The notes below the pieces were generated by a model. The model saw only the letters and a program-made list of their open reading frames with translations. It had not been told where the DNA came from and made no database searches. DNA of 64,000 nt from Bacteroidota bacterium (GTDB taxonomy: Bacteria > Bacteroidota > Bacteroidia > Sphingobacteriales > Sphingobacteriaceae). Shown here one piece after another: positions 1 to 10,316 of the stretch (position 1 is the first letter of the stretch; each line of letters starts with the position of its first letter). The translations under genes were made by a program, and so were the position numbers. Location: NCBI GenBank assembly GCA_013286565.1, contig JABDFM010000003.1, forward strand, positions 36,678 to 100,677, written 5' to 3'.

Positions 1-26
1 TTTCTTTTTAAAGAAATCAAACATCT

Positions 27-1079
27 TTAACGATTAGTATATTGTTCATTATAATATTGCTGGTAGTTACCGGAGGTGACATTATTCAGCCACTCTTCAT
101 TGGCAAGATACCAGTCAACGGTCTTCTCAAGCCCCTCTTCAAAAGTAATGCTGGGGGTCCATCCCAATTCATCTTTTATTTTGGTGGCATCTATCGCGTA
201 ACGAAGATCGTGGCCCGCCCTGTCGGTTACATAAGTGATCAGTTTCTCTGATTCCCCCACTTCCCTGCCTAATTTTTTATCTAAGATACGGCATAAATAA
301 AGGATCAAATCGATATTTTTCCATTCGTTATGGCCGCCTATATTATAGGTTTTACCTGCTTTTGCTTGATGAAATATAACGTCAATAGCACGGGCATGAT
401 CTTCTACCCACAACCAGTCGCGGATATTTTCACCCTTTCCATATACAGGAACGGGTTTGCTTTGTTTAATATTGTTAATGGCAAGCGGTATCAGTTTCTC
501 GGGAAAATGATATGATCCATAATTGTTTGAGCAATTAGAGATAACTGCGTTTAACCCATAAGTATCATGATAAGCCCTCACAAAGTGATCAGAGCCAGCT
601 TTTGAAGCTGAATATGGTGAATGTGGGTCATAAGCCGTTTCTTCTGTAAACATACCTGTTTCGCCCAGGCTGCCATATACTTCATCGGTCGAGACATGAT
701 AAAACCGGGTTTCATCATAGCGCCCTTTCCAATTATTTTTCGCGGCATTTAACAGGCTTACTGTGCCCACCACGTTGGTCATCACAAACTCAATGGGATT
801 TGTAATTGACCGGTCCACATGCGATTCGGCGGCCAGGTGTATGATGGCGTCAGGTTGTTCTTCTTCAAAAAGCTGATTGATAAAATCGGTATCAACTATA
901 TCTCCTTTTACAAAGCGATAATTTGGTAAATGCTCAATATCCCTCAAATTAGCCAGGTTACCAGCATAAGTCAATTTATCCAAATTGATAATGGTGTAAT
1001 CGGGGTAGTTCTTTACAAACCGGCGAACAACGTGCGAACCAATAAAACCTGCGCCACCTGTAATGATTATTTTTCGCAT
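27..1079 (-). CDS. rfbB: dTDP-glucose 4,6-dehydratase
   Basis: 350 aa, N-terminal GGAGFIGSHVVRR Rossmann motif, YSASKAGSDHFVRAYHDTYGL active-site region; typical RfbB. Confidence 0.95.
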   Translation of the reverse strand: MRKIIITGGAGFIGSHVVRRFVKNYPDYTIINLDKLTYAGNLANLRDIEHLPNYRFVKGDIVDTDFINQLFEEEQPDAIIHLAAESHVDRSITNPIEFVMTNVVGTVSLLNAAKNNWKGRYDETRFYHVSTDEVYGSLGETGMFTEETAYDPHSPYSASKAGSDHFVRAYHDTYGLNAVISNCSNNYGSYHFPEKLIPLAINNIKQSKPVPVYGKGENIRDWLWVEDHARAIDVIFHQAKAGKTYNIGGHNEWKNIDLILYLCRILDKKLGREVGESEKLITYVTDRAGHDLRYAIDATKIKDELGWTPSITFEEGLEKTVDWYLANEEWLNNVTSGNYQQYYNEQYTNR

Positions 1080-1096
1080 ACCGTGCAGATATTTAT

Positions 1097-2119
1097 TTAT
1101 AGAGGATTATTTGATATGTATTTTTCCCATTCCCAGGCTGATACCATCATGGTACCTATACCCCGTTCTGCTTTCCATTGTAATTGATCGGCTGATTTGG
1201 AAACATCGCCCCAAACCTTTACGATATCGCCACTGCGGCGCGGGCCTATTTGATAATTCAGCTTAACGCCCGTTTCCCGTTCAAAAGCGGCAATTATTTC
1301 AAGCACGGAATTACCCACCCCTGTGCCGATGTTAAAGACATCATAACCGGCGAAATTGTTTTTTTCCATCAGTTTCAACGCGGCAACATGTGCTTTTCCC
1401 AGGTCAACTACATGGATATAATCCCTGATACAACTGCCATCAGGGGTATCATAATCATCACCAAAAACAGTGATCTTTTCGCGTTTGCCAATAGCCGTTT
1501 GTGTGATAAAAGGCACCAGGTTTTGAGGTACGCCAATTGGCAATTCACCGATCAGCGCTGAAGAGTGCGCACCAACCGGGTTAAAATATCTTAATGCCAC
1601 TACTTTATAGCTGCTGCCAGATGCTACCAGATCGGTCAGTATTTCCTCGGCTATCTGTTTGGTGTTTCCATAAGGTGATTCCGCCTTTTTTGTTGGGGCC
1701 TTTTCAGTAACCGGCAATACATCAGGCTGGCCATAAACGGTGCAACTTGATGAAAAAACGAAATTTAATGGCTTGCCGTAATACGCATTCAATAAGTTAA
1801 TTAATGAATATATATTATTGCGATAGTACTTTAAGGGTAGCTCTACGGACTCTCCCACGGCTTTAAAAGCTGCGAAATGAATGATCCCCGTAATATCAGG
1901 CTCGGCCGTAGCCAGGTTTTTTACTTCATTATCGTCACTCAGGTCTATCTGGTAAAATACCGGCTTATGGCCCGTGATCTTTGTTATCTGATCTAATATT
2001 TTAGGGCTTGAGTTTGAAAGGTCGTCCACAATAACCGGCTCGTAGCCCGCATTGATCAACTCAACCACTGTGTGCGAACCTATGTACCCTAAACCACCCG
2101 TAACTAATATTTTTGACAT
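1097..2119 (-). CDS. galE: UDP-glucose 4-epimerase
   Basis: 340 aa, GGLGYIGSHTVVELI, SSSCTVYG, SPYGNTK motifs. Confidence 0.95.
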   Translation of the reverse strand: MSKILVTGGLGYIGSHTVVELINAGYEPVIVDDLSNSSPKILDQITKITGHKPVFYQIDLSDDNEVKNLATAEPDITGIIHFAAFKAVGESVELPLKYYRNNIYSLINLLNAYYGKPLNFVFSSSCTVYGQPDVLPVTEKAPTKKAESPYGNTKQIAEEILTDLVASGSSYKVVALRYFNPVGAHSSALIGELPIGVPQNLVPFITQTAIGKREKITVFGDDYDTPDGSCIRDYIHVVDLGKAHVAALKLMEKNNFAGYDVFNIGTGVGNSVLEIIAAFERETGVKLNYQIGPRRSGDIVKVWGDVSKSADQLQWKAERGIGTMMVSAWEWEKYISNNPL

Positions 2120-3105
2120 TATTGTTTATTGTAGTAAGTAAAATCTTTATGCAGAATTTCTTTTTCGGGAAGCGATTTAAAATACTCATAAGTGATCTTT
2201 AAACCCTCGCTTCTTGAAATTTTAGGCTCCCACCCTAATATACTTTTTGCTTTAGTAATATCTGGCCGTCGCTGTTTCGGATCGTCAACCGGAAGCGGCA
2301 AACTCACCAGCTTTTGATCTGTCCCTGTAAGCTTAATAATTTCTTCGCCAAACTGGCGTATGGTAATTTCATCGGGGTTGCCGATATTAACCGGCAACGC
2401 ATAATCGCTGAAAAGTAATCGGTAAATACCTTCTACCAGGTCGTCCACATAGCAAAACGAACGGGTTTGCGAGCCATCGCCAAACATGGTCAATGATTCG
2501 CCTCTTAAAGCCTGGCCTATAAAGGCAGGTAAAACACGCCCGTCATTCAGTCGCATACGCGGCCCGTAAGTATTGAATATCCTTACGATGCGCGTTTCGA
2601 GGCCATGAAAAGTATGATAGGCCATTGTAATGGCTTCCTGGAAACGCTTGGCTTCATCATAAACACCCCTCGGCCCGATTGGGTTTACATTACCCCAATA
2701 TTCTTCGGGTTGCGGATTTACATTTGGATCGCCGTAAACTTCGGATGTAGAGGCGATCAGCATCCGGGCTTTTTTTGAACGTGCCAAACCTAACAGGTTA
2801 TGCGTACCTAACGAGCCTACTTTTAAAGTCTGTATGGGTATCTTTAAATAATCTATAGGGCTTGCGGGCGATGCAAAGTGCAATATGTAATGCAGTTCAC
2901 CGGGAACATACACAAACTTTGAAACATCGTGATGGTAAAATTCAAAGTTCTCCAGTTTAAACAGGTGCTCAATATTACGCAGATCACCTGTGATCAGGTT
3001 ATCCATTGCAATAACATGGTAATCCTCTTTAATAAAGCGGTCGCAAAGGTGCGAACCTAAAAATCCGGCGGCCCCGGTTATCAATACACGTTTGCGGTTA
3101 GCCAT
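2119..3105 (-). CDS. UDP-glucuronate decarboxylase (UDP-xylose synthase-type SDR)
   Basis: 328 aa, [37 protein letters not shown] typical of UXS. Confidence 0.9.
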   Translation of the reverse strand: MANRKRVLITGAAGFLGSHLCDRFIKEDYHVIAMDNLITGDLRNIEHLFKLENFEFYHHDVSKFVYVPGELHYILHFASPASPIDYLKIPIQTLKVGSLGTHNLLGLARSKKARMLIASTSEVYGDPNVNPQPEEYWGNVNPIGPRGVYDEAKRFQEAITMAYHTFHGLETRIVRIFNTYGPRMRLNDGRVLPAFIGQALRGESLTMFGDGSQTRSFCYVDDLVEGIYRLLFSDYALPVNIGNPDEITIRQFGEEIIKLTGTDQKLVSLPLPVDDPKQRRPDITKAKSILGWEPKISRSEGLKITYEYFKSLPEKEILHKDFTYYNKQ

Positions 3106-4415
3106 TATGCAATTACTTTTCTTCCAATACTATTATAGTAAAAACCGCAATCGATCATCTTTTCCAGATCATACAAATTACGACCGTCAAAAATAACCTT
3201 ATTTTTCAGGAATTTTTCAAGCAGATCAAAATCCGGCGTCCTGAAAACCGACCACTCTGTAACGATCAATAATGCATCGGCATCTTTTAACGCATCATAC
3301 TGGTCGGCAGCATAATTGATCTTATCTCCTAACAAAGTTTTTACATTGTTCATCGCTTCGGGATCAAAAACGCTTACGGTAGCACCTTCTTTTAGCAATT
3401 CATCAATTACATACAATGATGGCGCTTCGCGTATATCATCTGTTTCAGGTTTGAAAGCAAGGCCCCACAAGGCAAACTTTTTACCTTTAATATCTCCTTT
3501 AAAATATTTCTTCACTTTCTCAACCAGCACTTTTTTCTGAATTTCATTTACGCCCATCACTGCGTTCAGGATTTTAAAGTCATATTTATTTTCCTGAGCC
3601 GATTTAGCCAGCGCCTGCACATCCTTCGGAAAGCAACTGCCCCCATAACCTATGCCCGAAAATAAAAATCGTTTGCCAATACGGTCATCGGCCCCAATGC
3701 CGCGCCTCACCATATCCACATCAGCACCCACCAGTTCGCAAAGGTTAGCGATCTCATTCATAAAGGATATTTTTGTGGCCAGGAATGAATTGGCGGCATA
3801 TTTTGTTAACTCGGACGAACGTTCGTCCATATAAACAATAGGGTTACCCTGGCGTACATAAGGCGAATATATTTCGGCCATTAATTTACGAGCCCGTTCG
3901 TCAAGTGTCCCTATTACCACGCGGTCTGGTTTCATAAAATCATCTACCGCTACACCTTCTCGCAGGAACTCTGGGTTTGATACCACGGCAAATTCAACAT
4001 CAGTATGCTCCTCCAATACTGCCCTAACCTTATCAGCAGTGCCAACCGGAACTGTTGATTTGGTAACAATAACCTTATATTCTGTAATTATTTTGGCAAT
4101 ATCCTTTGCGGCGCCCAATACAAAGCTCAGATCAGCCGAACCATCTCCTCCAGGGGGAGTTGGCAACGCCATAAAAATGATTTTTGCATCAGTTATAGCT
4201 TCGGCCAGGTTAGTGGTAAAATGCAACCTGCCCTGGTTAATATTACGGTGAAACAAAAGCTCGAGCCCGGGCTCATAAATAGGAAGCTTACCCTCCTTCA
4301 TCATTTCAACCTTTTTTTCATTAATGTCAACACAAGTAACCTGGTTCCCGGTTTCGGACAAACAAGTACCGGTAACCAAACCCACATATCCTGTACCAAC
4401 TACAGCAATTTTCAT
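3105..4415 (-). CDS. ugd: UDP-glucose 6-dehydrogenase
   Basis: 436 aa, [16 protein letters not shown]-terminus, [16 protein letters not shown] catalytic Cys motif. Confidence 0.95.
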   Translation of the reverse strand: MKIAVVGTGYVGLVTGTCLSETGNQVTCVDINEKKVEMMKEGKLPIYEPGLELLFHRNINQGRLHFTTNLAEAITDAKIIFMALPTPPGGDGSADLSFVLGAAKDIAKIITEYKVIVTKSTVPVGTADKVRAVLEEHTDVEFAVVSNPEFLREGVAVDDFMKPDRVVIGTLDERARKLMAEIYSPYVRQGNPIVYMDERSSELTKYAANSFLATKISFMNEIANLCELVGADVDMVRRGIGADDRIGKRFLFSGIGYGGSCFPKDVQALAKSAQENKYDFKILNAVMGVNEIQKKVLVEKVKKYFKGDIKGKKFALWGLAFKPETDDIREAPSLYVIDELLKEGATVSVFDPEAMNNVKTLLGDKINYAADQYDALKDADALLIVTEWSVFRTPDFDLLEKFLKNKVIFDGRNLYDLEKMIDCGFYYNSIGRKVIA

Positions 4416-4553
4416 AGTATAATTTGTTTTTTAATGGATATGAAGCTATCATGGCTCTTTATTTTTTTAGGGGCAACCATGATGGTTTCATACGTATTTA
4501 TCTTTTTATTGTTATTACTTTTATCCCCGACGAAGGTAAGAATTTCAAATTCA

Positions 4554-5771
4554 ATGTTGCTGATTTATAACTTAGTAGTTAGATTTTATTTCATTCTGAT
4601 ATTTATTGCTTCTTTTTTTAATAAAAAAGCAAAATTTTGGATCAATGGGCGAAAAAAAGTCAATTACCAAAATTTCCAGAAAAGTGCTTGGTTTCATTTT
4701 GCCTCACTGGGTGAATATGAGCAGGGTTTGCCTGTATTAATTCGTTTCAGATCAGATCATCCCAACGTTAAAATCGTTATAACGTTTTTTTCACCATCTG
4801 GTTACGAGATCAGGAAAAATACACCTTATGCCGATGCTGTTTATTACCTGCCACTGGATACTGCCGCCAATGCCAGCCATTTTATTGACACTATAAATCC
4901 ATCCATAGCCGTTTTTACCAAATACGAGTACTGGTACCATTTTTTTAATGAACTGCACCGGCGCAACATTCCATTGTATATGATTTCAAGTATTTTCCGC
5001 CGCGGCCAGGTGTTTTTTAAATGGTATGGCGGCCTGCACCGCCGGATGCTGACTTTTGTATCCCACTTTTTTGTACAGGATGAGGATTCCAAAATTCTTT
5101 TGCAGCAATTAGGTATCACCCAGGTAACCGTTAGCGGCGATACCCGTTTCGACAGGGTGTGGGCAAATGCAAAGGAACCTAAATCAGTACCCGGCATCAA
5201 TGAATTTAAAAACGGGCGTAAGCTATTCATAGCAGGCAGCACCTGGCCCGAAGACGAGCAGTTGGTAGCGCAATTGGTAAAAGATCACCCTCACTGGAAA
5301 TTCATATTTGCCCCGCATGAAATCAGTGAAGAAAAGATAGCTAACTTAATCAGCTTACTACCCGCAAATACCATCAAATATTCACAACTCACTGCTGGCA
5401 ACTCACCAAACACCACTCACCAAACACTTATTATCGACAATATCGGCATGTTATCGTCTCTTTATCAATATGCTGATATCGCCTACATCGGTGGTGGCTT
5501 TGGTGCAGGCATACATAATACGCTGGAGGCAGCGGCTTTTGGGTTGCCAGTCATCTTCGGTCCCAATTACGATAAATTTAAAGAGGCGAAAGACCTGATC
5601 GCTTTACAAACCGGGTTCAGTATCAGCAATGAGGGTGAATTGAAGAAAATCTTTTCTTTCTTGGTTGAGGATGAAAAAAGGCATCATTCCATCAGCCAAA
5701 AAACAACAGATTATGTAAGAAATCATACGGGAGCTACGGAAACTATTATGGTTTATTTAATAAATTCTTAA
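4554..5771 (+). CDS. waaA: 3-deoxy-D-manno-octulosonic acid (Kdo) transferase
   Basis: MLLIYNLVVRFY start, FHFASLGEYEQGLPVL, AGSTWPEDE, GGGFGAGIHNTLEAAAFGLPVIFGPNYDKFKEA; the ORF-track start at 4221 lies inside ugd on the other strand and is not credible. Confidence 0.9.
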   Translation: MLLIYNLVVRFYFILIFIASFFNKKAKFWINGRKKVNYQNFQKSAWFHFASLGEYEQGLPVLIRFRSDHPNVKIVITFFSPSGYEIRKNTPYADAVYYLPLDTAANASHFIDTINPSIAVFTKYEYWYHFFNELHRRNIPLYMISSIFRRGQVFFKWYGGLHRRMLTFVSHFFVQDEDSKILLQQLGITQVTVSGDTRFDRVWANAKEPKSVPGINEFKNGRKLFIAGSTWPEDEQLVAQLVKDHPHWKFIFAPHEISEEKIANLISLLPANTIKYSQLTAGNSPNTTHQTLIIDNIGMLSSLYQYADIAYIGGGFGAGIHNTLEAAAFGLPVIFGPNYDKFKEAKDLIALQTGFSISNEGELKKIFSFLVEDEKRHHSISQKTTDYVRNHTGATETIMVYLINS

Positions 5772-5782
5772 TATTGCCAACT

Positions 5783-6619
5783 ATGGGTTTTTTACAAATT
5801 CCGGGTTTAGGCAAGGTGCATTTTCATGAATATGGCAGCGGTAAAAAACCGCTGCTGGCTTTTCATGGCTATGGCATGACCGGGAAACAGTTCCATGTAT
5901 TAAAAAACTCTGTCTTACCCGAGTATCATGTTTATGGCTTCGACCATTTTTTCCATGGCGAAAGTGACCTGGATGGTTGGACCGAACAGCAGATATTAGC
6001 CGGTATGCCTAAAGTTATGGTTCGCGCTTACCTGGACGAATGGTTTAAAATTCATGGCAAACAAAAGGTTTCGGTGATGGGCTATTCCATCGGCGCAAAC
6101 CTGGCGTTGATACTCGTTGAGGAATATCCTGAGATGATAGAAGACATCATTTTGATGGCACCCGATGGATTATCTGTTTACAAAGGCTTTCATTTCCTGG
6201 TGCATAAGCCTGTCGGTAAATACCTTTTTGGGTTGGCTACCAAAAGCAAATGGCTTGCCCCGTCGCTGCTTAAAAATTTGAGGAAAGTACGCTTTATTGA
6301 TGAAAGTCTTTATAACATCGCTTATAATGAAGTAGATACCGGAAAGAAAAGATTGGATGTTTATTATACCCTCAACATCATCAGGATGCTAAAGCCGGAC
6401 GCGAACAAAGTAGCAGGGATGATAAATCAGCATCAAATTAAGTGTATATTGATATTTGGCAGGGATGATAAATTATTCCCAAAATCAGCTGCGATGCCCT
6501 TTATTAATCAACTGGATAATGCCGAGGTGCATGAGGTGCCTTTAGGCCATTGGCTGGTTATTGCCACATTGGACGAGTATTTAGCACCCCAACCCCTCTC
6601 CAATGGAGAGGGGCCTTAG
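5783..6619 (+). CDS. alpha/beta hydrolase
   Basis: GYSIGANLAL nucleophile elbow, HGYGMTG oxyanion region; ATG at 5783 preferred over TTG 5774; C-terminal residues APQPLSNGEGP are encoded by an intergenic repeat. Confidence 0.8.
   Translation: MGFLQIPGLGKVHFHEYGSGKKPLLAFHGYGMTGKQFHVLKNSVLPEYHVYGFDHFFHGESDLDGWTEQQILAGMPKVMVRAYLDEWFKIHGKQKVSVMGYSIGANLALILVEEYPEMIEDIILMAPDGLSVYKGFHFLVHKPVGKYLFGLATKSKWLAPSLLKNLRKVRFIDESLYNIAYNEVDTGKKRLDVYYTLNIIRMLKPDANKVAGMINQHQIKCILIFGRDDKLFPKSAAMPFINQLDNAEVHEVPLGHWLVIATLDEYLAPQPLSNGEGP
6584..6617. repeat. CCCCAACCCCTCTCC-type palindromic repeat, family B (straddles two gene ends)
   Basis: caccccaacccctctccaatggagaggggcctt. Confidence 0.7.
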
Positions 6620-7268
6620 TTCATTATTTATTAGATTTGTCTGGATGATACCACAACGCCGCAGTACATTTATTACCAAATTGTTTGCACCATACCTGGC
6701 ATACAAGCTGCGCAAGGCATTCCATGTTTTTAAACACGACGGGGTGGACATCATGTCGGGGCATTCCATCCTGTTATTATGCAATCATTTTAGCTGGTGG
6801 GATGGATTCTGGGCCGGGCAATTAACGCATACTTACCTGCACCGCGATTTTCATATTATGATGCAAGAAGATCATATCAAAAAAAGGATGTTCTTTAATC
6901 GTTTGGGCGGGTTCTCGATCAATAGGAAATCAAAAGAAGTGATTACGTCTTTACAGTATGCCGCAACCCTGCTTGGTGATCCTAAGAACCTGGTTACCAT
7001 TTTCCCGCAGGGGGAATTGGTATCCAATCATACAGAAGAAATAAATATAGAGCGTGGTATCGATTATATCGTAAAAAAAATAAAAGGCGATTGCCAGGTC
7101 ATCTATTATTCGGCCTTCATCGAGTATTTTGAGAGCCTGAAGCCATCAGTGTATATTCATTTTTTAAACTGCGGTACCAACCATGATTTTGATTATGAAA
7201 AGGTAAAGGTTTTAATCAACGATCATCATAAAAAAGCGCTGAAAGAACAGGTAAATGTAAAACACTGA
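6603..7268 (+). CDS. lysophospholipid/1-acylglycerol-3-phosphate acyltransferase-like protein
   Basis: PlsC-like NHFSWWDG (NHxxxxD-type) and FPQGE motifs; alternative start ATG 6645 (MIPQRRSTF) lies outside the repeat. Confidence 0.75.
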   Translation: MERGLSSLFIRFVWMIPQRRSTFITKLFAPYLAYKLRKAFHVFKHDGVDIMSGHSILLLCNHFSWWDGFWAGQLTHTYLHRDFHIMMQEDHIKKRMFFNRLGGFSINRKSKEVITSLQYAATLLGDPKNLVTIFPQGELVSNHTEEINIERGIDYIVKKIKGDCQVIYYSAFIEYFESLKPSVYIHFLNCGTNHDFDYEKVKVLINDHHKKALKEQVNVKH

Positions 7269-7326
7269 GACCGGGTGTTAAAAACCTTGGTTCAAACCAT
7301 TTTTTTTGCCGTAAATTTGCAACGCA

Positions 7327-8178
7327 ATGAGCAAGTATAACTTACAGGTGAGTATTGACGCAGATTCGGGCTTTTGCTTTGGCGTGGTATATGCCATTGA
7401 CATGGCCGAAGAGATACTGGCCGAAGATGGCTACCTGTATTGCCTGGGCGATATTGTGCATAATGATGAGGAAGTGGAAAGGCTGAAAGCCAAAGGCCTG
7501 CGCATCATTGAGCATGACGACCTGAAAGACCTGCACAATGAAAAGGTACTGATCCGCGCGCATGGCGAGGCCCCGGAAACTTATCGTTTAGCTTTAGAGA
7601 ATAATATTATGCTGATAGATGCCTCTTGCCCGGTAGTTTTAAAGCTGCAAAACCGGATAAAGACCTCGCACGACAGCGACGAAAAAATATTGATATTCGG
7701 CAAGCATGGTCATGCCGAGGTGATTGGGCTTGCCGGGCAAACTAATAATGAGGCGCTGGTTTTCCAGGATATTGCCGAACTGGACAATGTTGAACTGCCT
7801 GAAAAGATCACCTTATACAGCCAGACCACCAAAAGCACCGAAAAATTCTACAATATCAAAAACGAATTGATATCAAGGGGATATGATGTAAGGGCGAATG
7901 ATACCATTTGCCGCCAGGTATCCAACCGGGATAAGGACCTGCCCGCATTTGTGACAAAGTTTGATAAGATCGTATTTGTATCGGGCCGTAAATCATCCAA
8001 CGGAAAAGTGTTGTTCGAGGTTTGCCGCAAACATAATCCCAACACTTATTTTATATCATCTTCTGATGAGCTCAATAGCTCCATGTTTACTCCCGGCGAT
8101 AAAGTGGGCATAGCCGGGGCCACATCCACCCCCATGTGGTTAATGGAAGAGGTTAAGGCTGAGTTGGAGAAATACTAG
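7327..8178 (+). CDS. ispH: 4-hydroxy-3-methylbut-2-enyl diphosphate reductase
   Basis: SGFCFGVVYAIDMAEE, DASCPVVLKLQ, NDTICRQVSNRD conserved cysteine motifs. Confidence 0.93.
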   Translation: MSKYNLQVSIDADSGFCFGVVYAIDMAEEILAEDGYLYCLGDIVHNDEEVERLKAKGLRIIEHDDLKDLHNEKVLIRAHGEAPETYRLALENNIMLIDASCPVVLKLQNRIKTSHDSDEKILIFGKHGHAEVIGLAGQTNNEALVFQDIAELDNVELPEKITLYSQTTKSTEKFYNIKNELISRGYDVRANDTICRQVSNRDKDLPAFVTKFDKIVFVSGRKSSNGKVLFEVCRKHNPNTYFISSSDELNSSMFTPGDKVGIAGATSTPMWLMEEVKAELEKY

Positions 8179-8194
8179 GCCCAAATACCCATCC

Positions 8195-8288
8195 TGTCAT
8201 TTCGACGAGGAACGAGGAGAAATCTTAAAGAAGCGAAAAGCGGGTCATGCAAGTTGTATAAGATTTCTCTCTGCCGTTCGAAATGACA
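8195..8288. repeat. long imperfect palindromic repeat, family A copy 1
   Basis: tgtcatttcgacgaggaacgaggagaaatctta...taagatttctctctgccgttcgaaatgaca. Confidence 0.8.
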
Positions 8289-8377
8289 AGTTTCTATTTT
8301 TTCATCAATTCGTAATAATTCCCCTGTTAGGGGGTTAGGGGCCAAAATTATTTTACTTTTGCCACCACAAAATTATT

Positions 8378-9400
8378 ATGGGTAAAAAGGGAGTTTTATT
8401 AGTCAATTTAGGCACACCTGATAGTCCTTCAACTGCGGATGTGCGAAAATATCTCAGGGAGTTTTTGATGGACCCGCGGGTGATCGACATTAATCCATTG
8501 TCGCGTACGCTATTGGTTAAAGGTATTATCGCACCAACCCGCGGACCGAAATCGGCTAAACTGTATCAAAAAATATGGGACGAAAAAACCGGCTCACCTT
8601 TATTGCATTACAGCCTTTTACAACAGCAATTATTACAACAGCGTTTGGGTGACGATTATACGGTCGAACTGGCCATGCGTTATCAAAGCCCTTCCATCGC
8701 TTCGGCACTGATCAGGCTAAAAGAGGCTTTGGTTGATGACATCAAAGTGATCCCGCTTTTCCCGCAGTATGCTTCGGCCAGTACGGGTTCTGTTTATGAT
8801 AAAGTGATGGAACTACTGATCGATTGGCCCACAAAACCCAATGTGTCTTTTATCAATTCATTCCATGATAATGAGCTGATGATCGAAACCTTTGCCGATA
8901 ACGCCAGGAAGTATGATCCCGAAAGTTTCGACCACATCCTTTTCAGTTTTCACGGTCTGCCACAAAGGCAGCTTATAAAATCGGATCATACCCATAACCA
9001 TTGCCTTAAAGTAAATGATTGTTGCGCTACCATTATTGATGCCAATAAATTCTGTTACTCGGCGCAATCGCATCATACCGCCAAACTGATTGCCGAAAAG
9101 TTAAATATCCCGAAAGAAAAATACACCATTTGCTTTCAATCACGCCTGGGCAGCGATCCCTGGGTGCAACCCTACACCAGTGAGATTGTAGCCAAACTGG
9201 CTAAAGAAGGGAAAAAACGCCTGCTAGTATTTTGCCCGGCTTTTGTAGCCGACTGCCTGGAAACGGTTTACGAAGTAACTGTTGAATACGGCGACGAGTT
9301 TAAAGCACTGGGAGGCGAGCATGTGCAACTGGTAGAAAGTTTGAATGATTCGCCCAAATTTATTGAGGCGCTGGAAAAAATGGCGAAGGCTCTATCTTAA
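8378..9400 (+). CDS. hemH: ferrochelatase
   Basis: KGVLLVNLGTPDSPSTADVRKYLREFL, LFSFHGLPQRQ, CFQSRLGSDPWVQPYT, VFCPAFVADCLETVYEV. Confidence 0.96.
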   Translation: MGKKGVLLVNLGTPDSPSTADVRKYLREFLMDPRVIDINPLSRTLLVKGIIAPTRGPKSAKLYQKIWDEKTGSPLLHYSLLQQQLLQQRLGDDYTVELAMRYQSPSIASALIRLKEALVDDIKVIPLFPQYASASTGSVYDKVMELLIDWPTKPNVSFINSFHDNELMIETFADNARKYDPESFDHILFSFHGLPQRQLIKSDHTHNHCLKVNDCCATIIDANKFCYSAQSHHTAKLIAEKLNIPKEKYTICFQSRLGSDPWVQPYTSEIVAKLAKEGKKRLLVFCPAFVADCLETVYEVTVEYGDEFKALGGEHVQLVESLNDSPKFIEALEKMAKALS

Positions 9401-9628
9401 TTTCCCTATCACGTCAAAGTGCTCAAATACCCATTCATCATGCGGTGCATCGGGTAACTCATGCGTAAGGTCCTGTCCTGCCCAATGCTCATAGTGCTTA
9501 CCATTGCGCCATAGGCGGCTCCGGCTCACATCATAGATCAATCCTTTGTAAGCTATCCATATTTCGGGCTTATCCTGCCCATTGCGTAATGCCAGTTGTG
9601 ATTTGGTATAAAGAGGTAAGTCGCTCAT
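9392..9628 (-). CDS. cytochrome b5-like heme/steroid-binding domain protein
   Basis: 78 aa MSDLPLYTKSQLALRNGQDKPEIWIAYKGLIYDVSRSRLWRNGKHYEHWAGQDLTHEL; the longer ORF start at 9820 runs through a repeat and a terminator and is unlikely. Confidence 0.8.
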   Translation of the reverse strand: MSDLPLYTKSQLALRNGQDKPEIWIAYKGLIYDVSRSRLWRNGKHYEHWAGQDLTHELPDAPHDEWVFEHFDVIGKLR

Positions 9629-9685
9629 TCTGCTATGCTTGTTTACCAGGGAAACAGCTTTGAAATATAGCATTAATTTATTTAA

Positions 9686-9720
9686 CTCCCTCTCTCCCGG
9701 AGAGGGCCGGGGTGAGGCCC
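9686..9720. repeat. family B palindromic repeat
   Basis: ctccctctctcccggagagggccggggtgaggccc. Confidence 0.7.
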
Positions 9721-9755
9721 ACAAAAAAAGAGGAACCAGTCGTAACGGGTTCCTC
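9721..9755 (-). terminator. intrinsic terminator of the ECF sigma gene
   Basis: minus strand GAGGAACC-...-GGTTCCTC then TTTTTTTG. Confidence 0.7.
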
Positions 9756-9779
9756 TCGGATATATGGTGTTTAATTGTT

Positions 9780-10316
9780 TTAATCCTCGGCGTAAACCGG
9801 CTTTTTGATACCATTATCATAGGCTTTCAAATTTTTCTTTAAAAGCTTGCGTGCTACGTGGATGCGTGTTTTAACGGTCCCGATAGGGATAATTAAATGG
9901 TCGGCTATCTCATGATATTTATGGCCTTCAAAATACATGGTGAATGGCACGTAATAATCATCCGGCAGCCTGTCTAAAGCTTTTTTGATATCATCCATTA
10001 CAAATTTTGATTCGCCGCTATTTTTAGTTGAGCTGAAAACCAGGTTGGCTGAAGATATCTCTTCCGACTTGGTTACGAATGTGCTCATCTTAACAAAACG
10101 ACGGTAATTGTTGATGAATGTATTTTTCATGATAGTGTATAACCATCCTTTTAAATTGGTTCCTTCTTTAAACTTATTATAATAAGTTATGGCTTTCAAC
10201 ATTGTATCCTGAACAAGGTCGTTAGCATCATCGGCGTCGCGGGTGAAGTGAAGTGCGTAAGACCTCAGTGAAGTCGCCTGACGTAGTACCATGGTGTTAA
10301 ACTCGATTGCTGTCAT
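9780..10316 (-). CDS. RNA polymerase sigma factor, sigma-70 family (ECF type)
   Basis: MTAIEFNTMVLRQATSLRSYALHFTRDADDANDLVQDTMLKA and region 4 HEIADHLIIPIGTVKTRIHVARKLL. Confidence 0.9.
   Translation of the reverse strand: MTAIEFNTMVLRQATSLRSYALHFTRDADDANDLVQDTMLKAITYYNKFKEGTNLKGWLYTIMKNTFINNYRRFVKMSTFVTKSEEISSANLVFSSTKNSGESKFVMDDIKKALDRLPDDYYVPFTMYFEGHKYHEIADHLIIPIGTVKTRIHVARKLLKKNLKAYDNGIKKPVYAED

Noticed and set aside
1-4415. Nucleotide-sugar gene run as a novel polysaccharide locus
   Set aside because: All four genes are standard precursor enzymes; no glycosyltransferase, Wzx/Wzy or export gene is seen in the window beside them.
4221-4553. N-terminal extension of the waaA ORF
   Set aside because: Overlaps ugd on the opposite strand; homology and Kdo-transferase N-terminal architecture begin at MLLIYNLVVRFY (4554).
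6581-6784. 67-aa minus ORF over the hydrolase/acyltransferase junction
   Set aside because: Antisense to the acyltransferase and repeat; no independent support.
9629-9820. N-terminal extension of the cytochrome b5-like ORF
   Set aside because: Translates a family B repeat and the sigma-gene terminator; MSDLPLY start at 9628 fits the domain.
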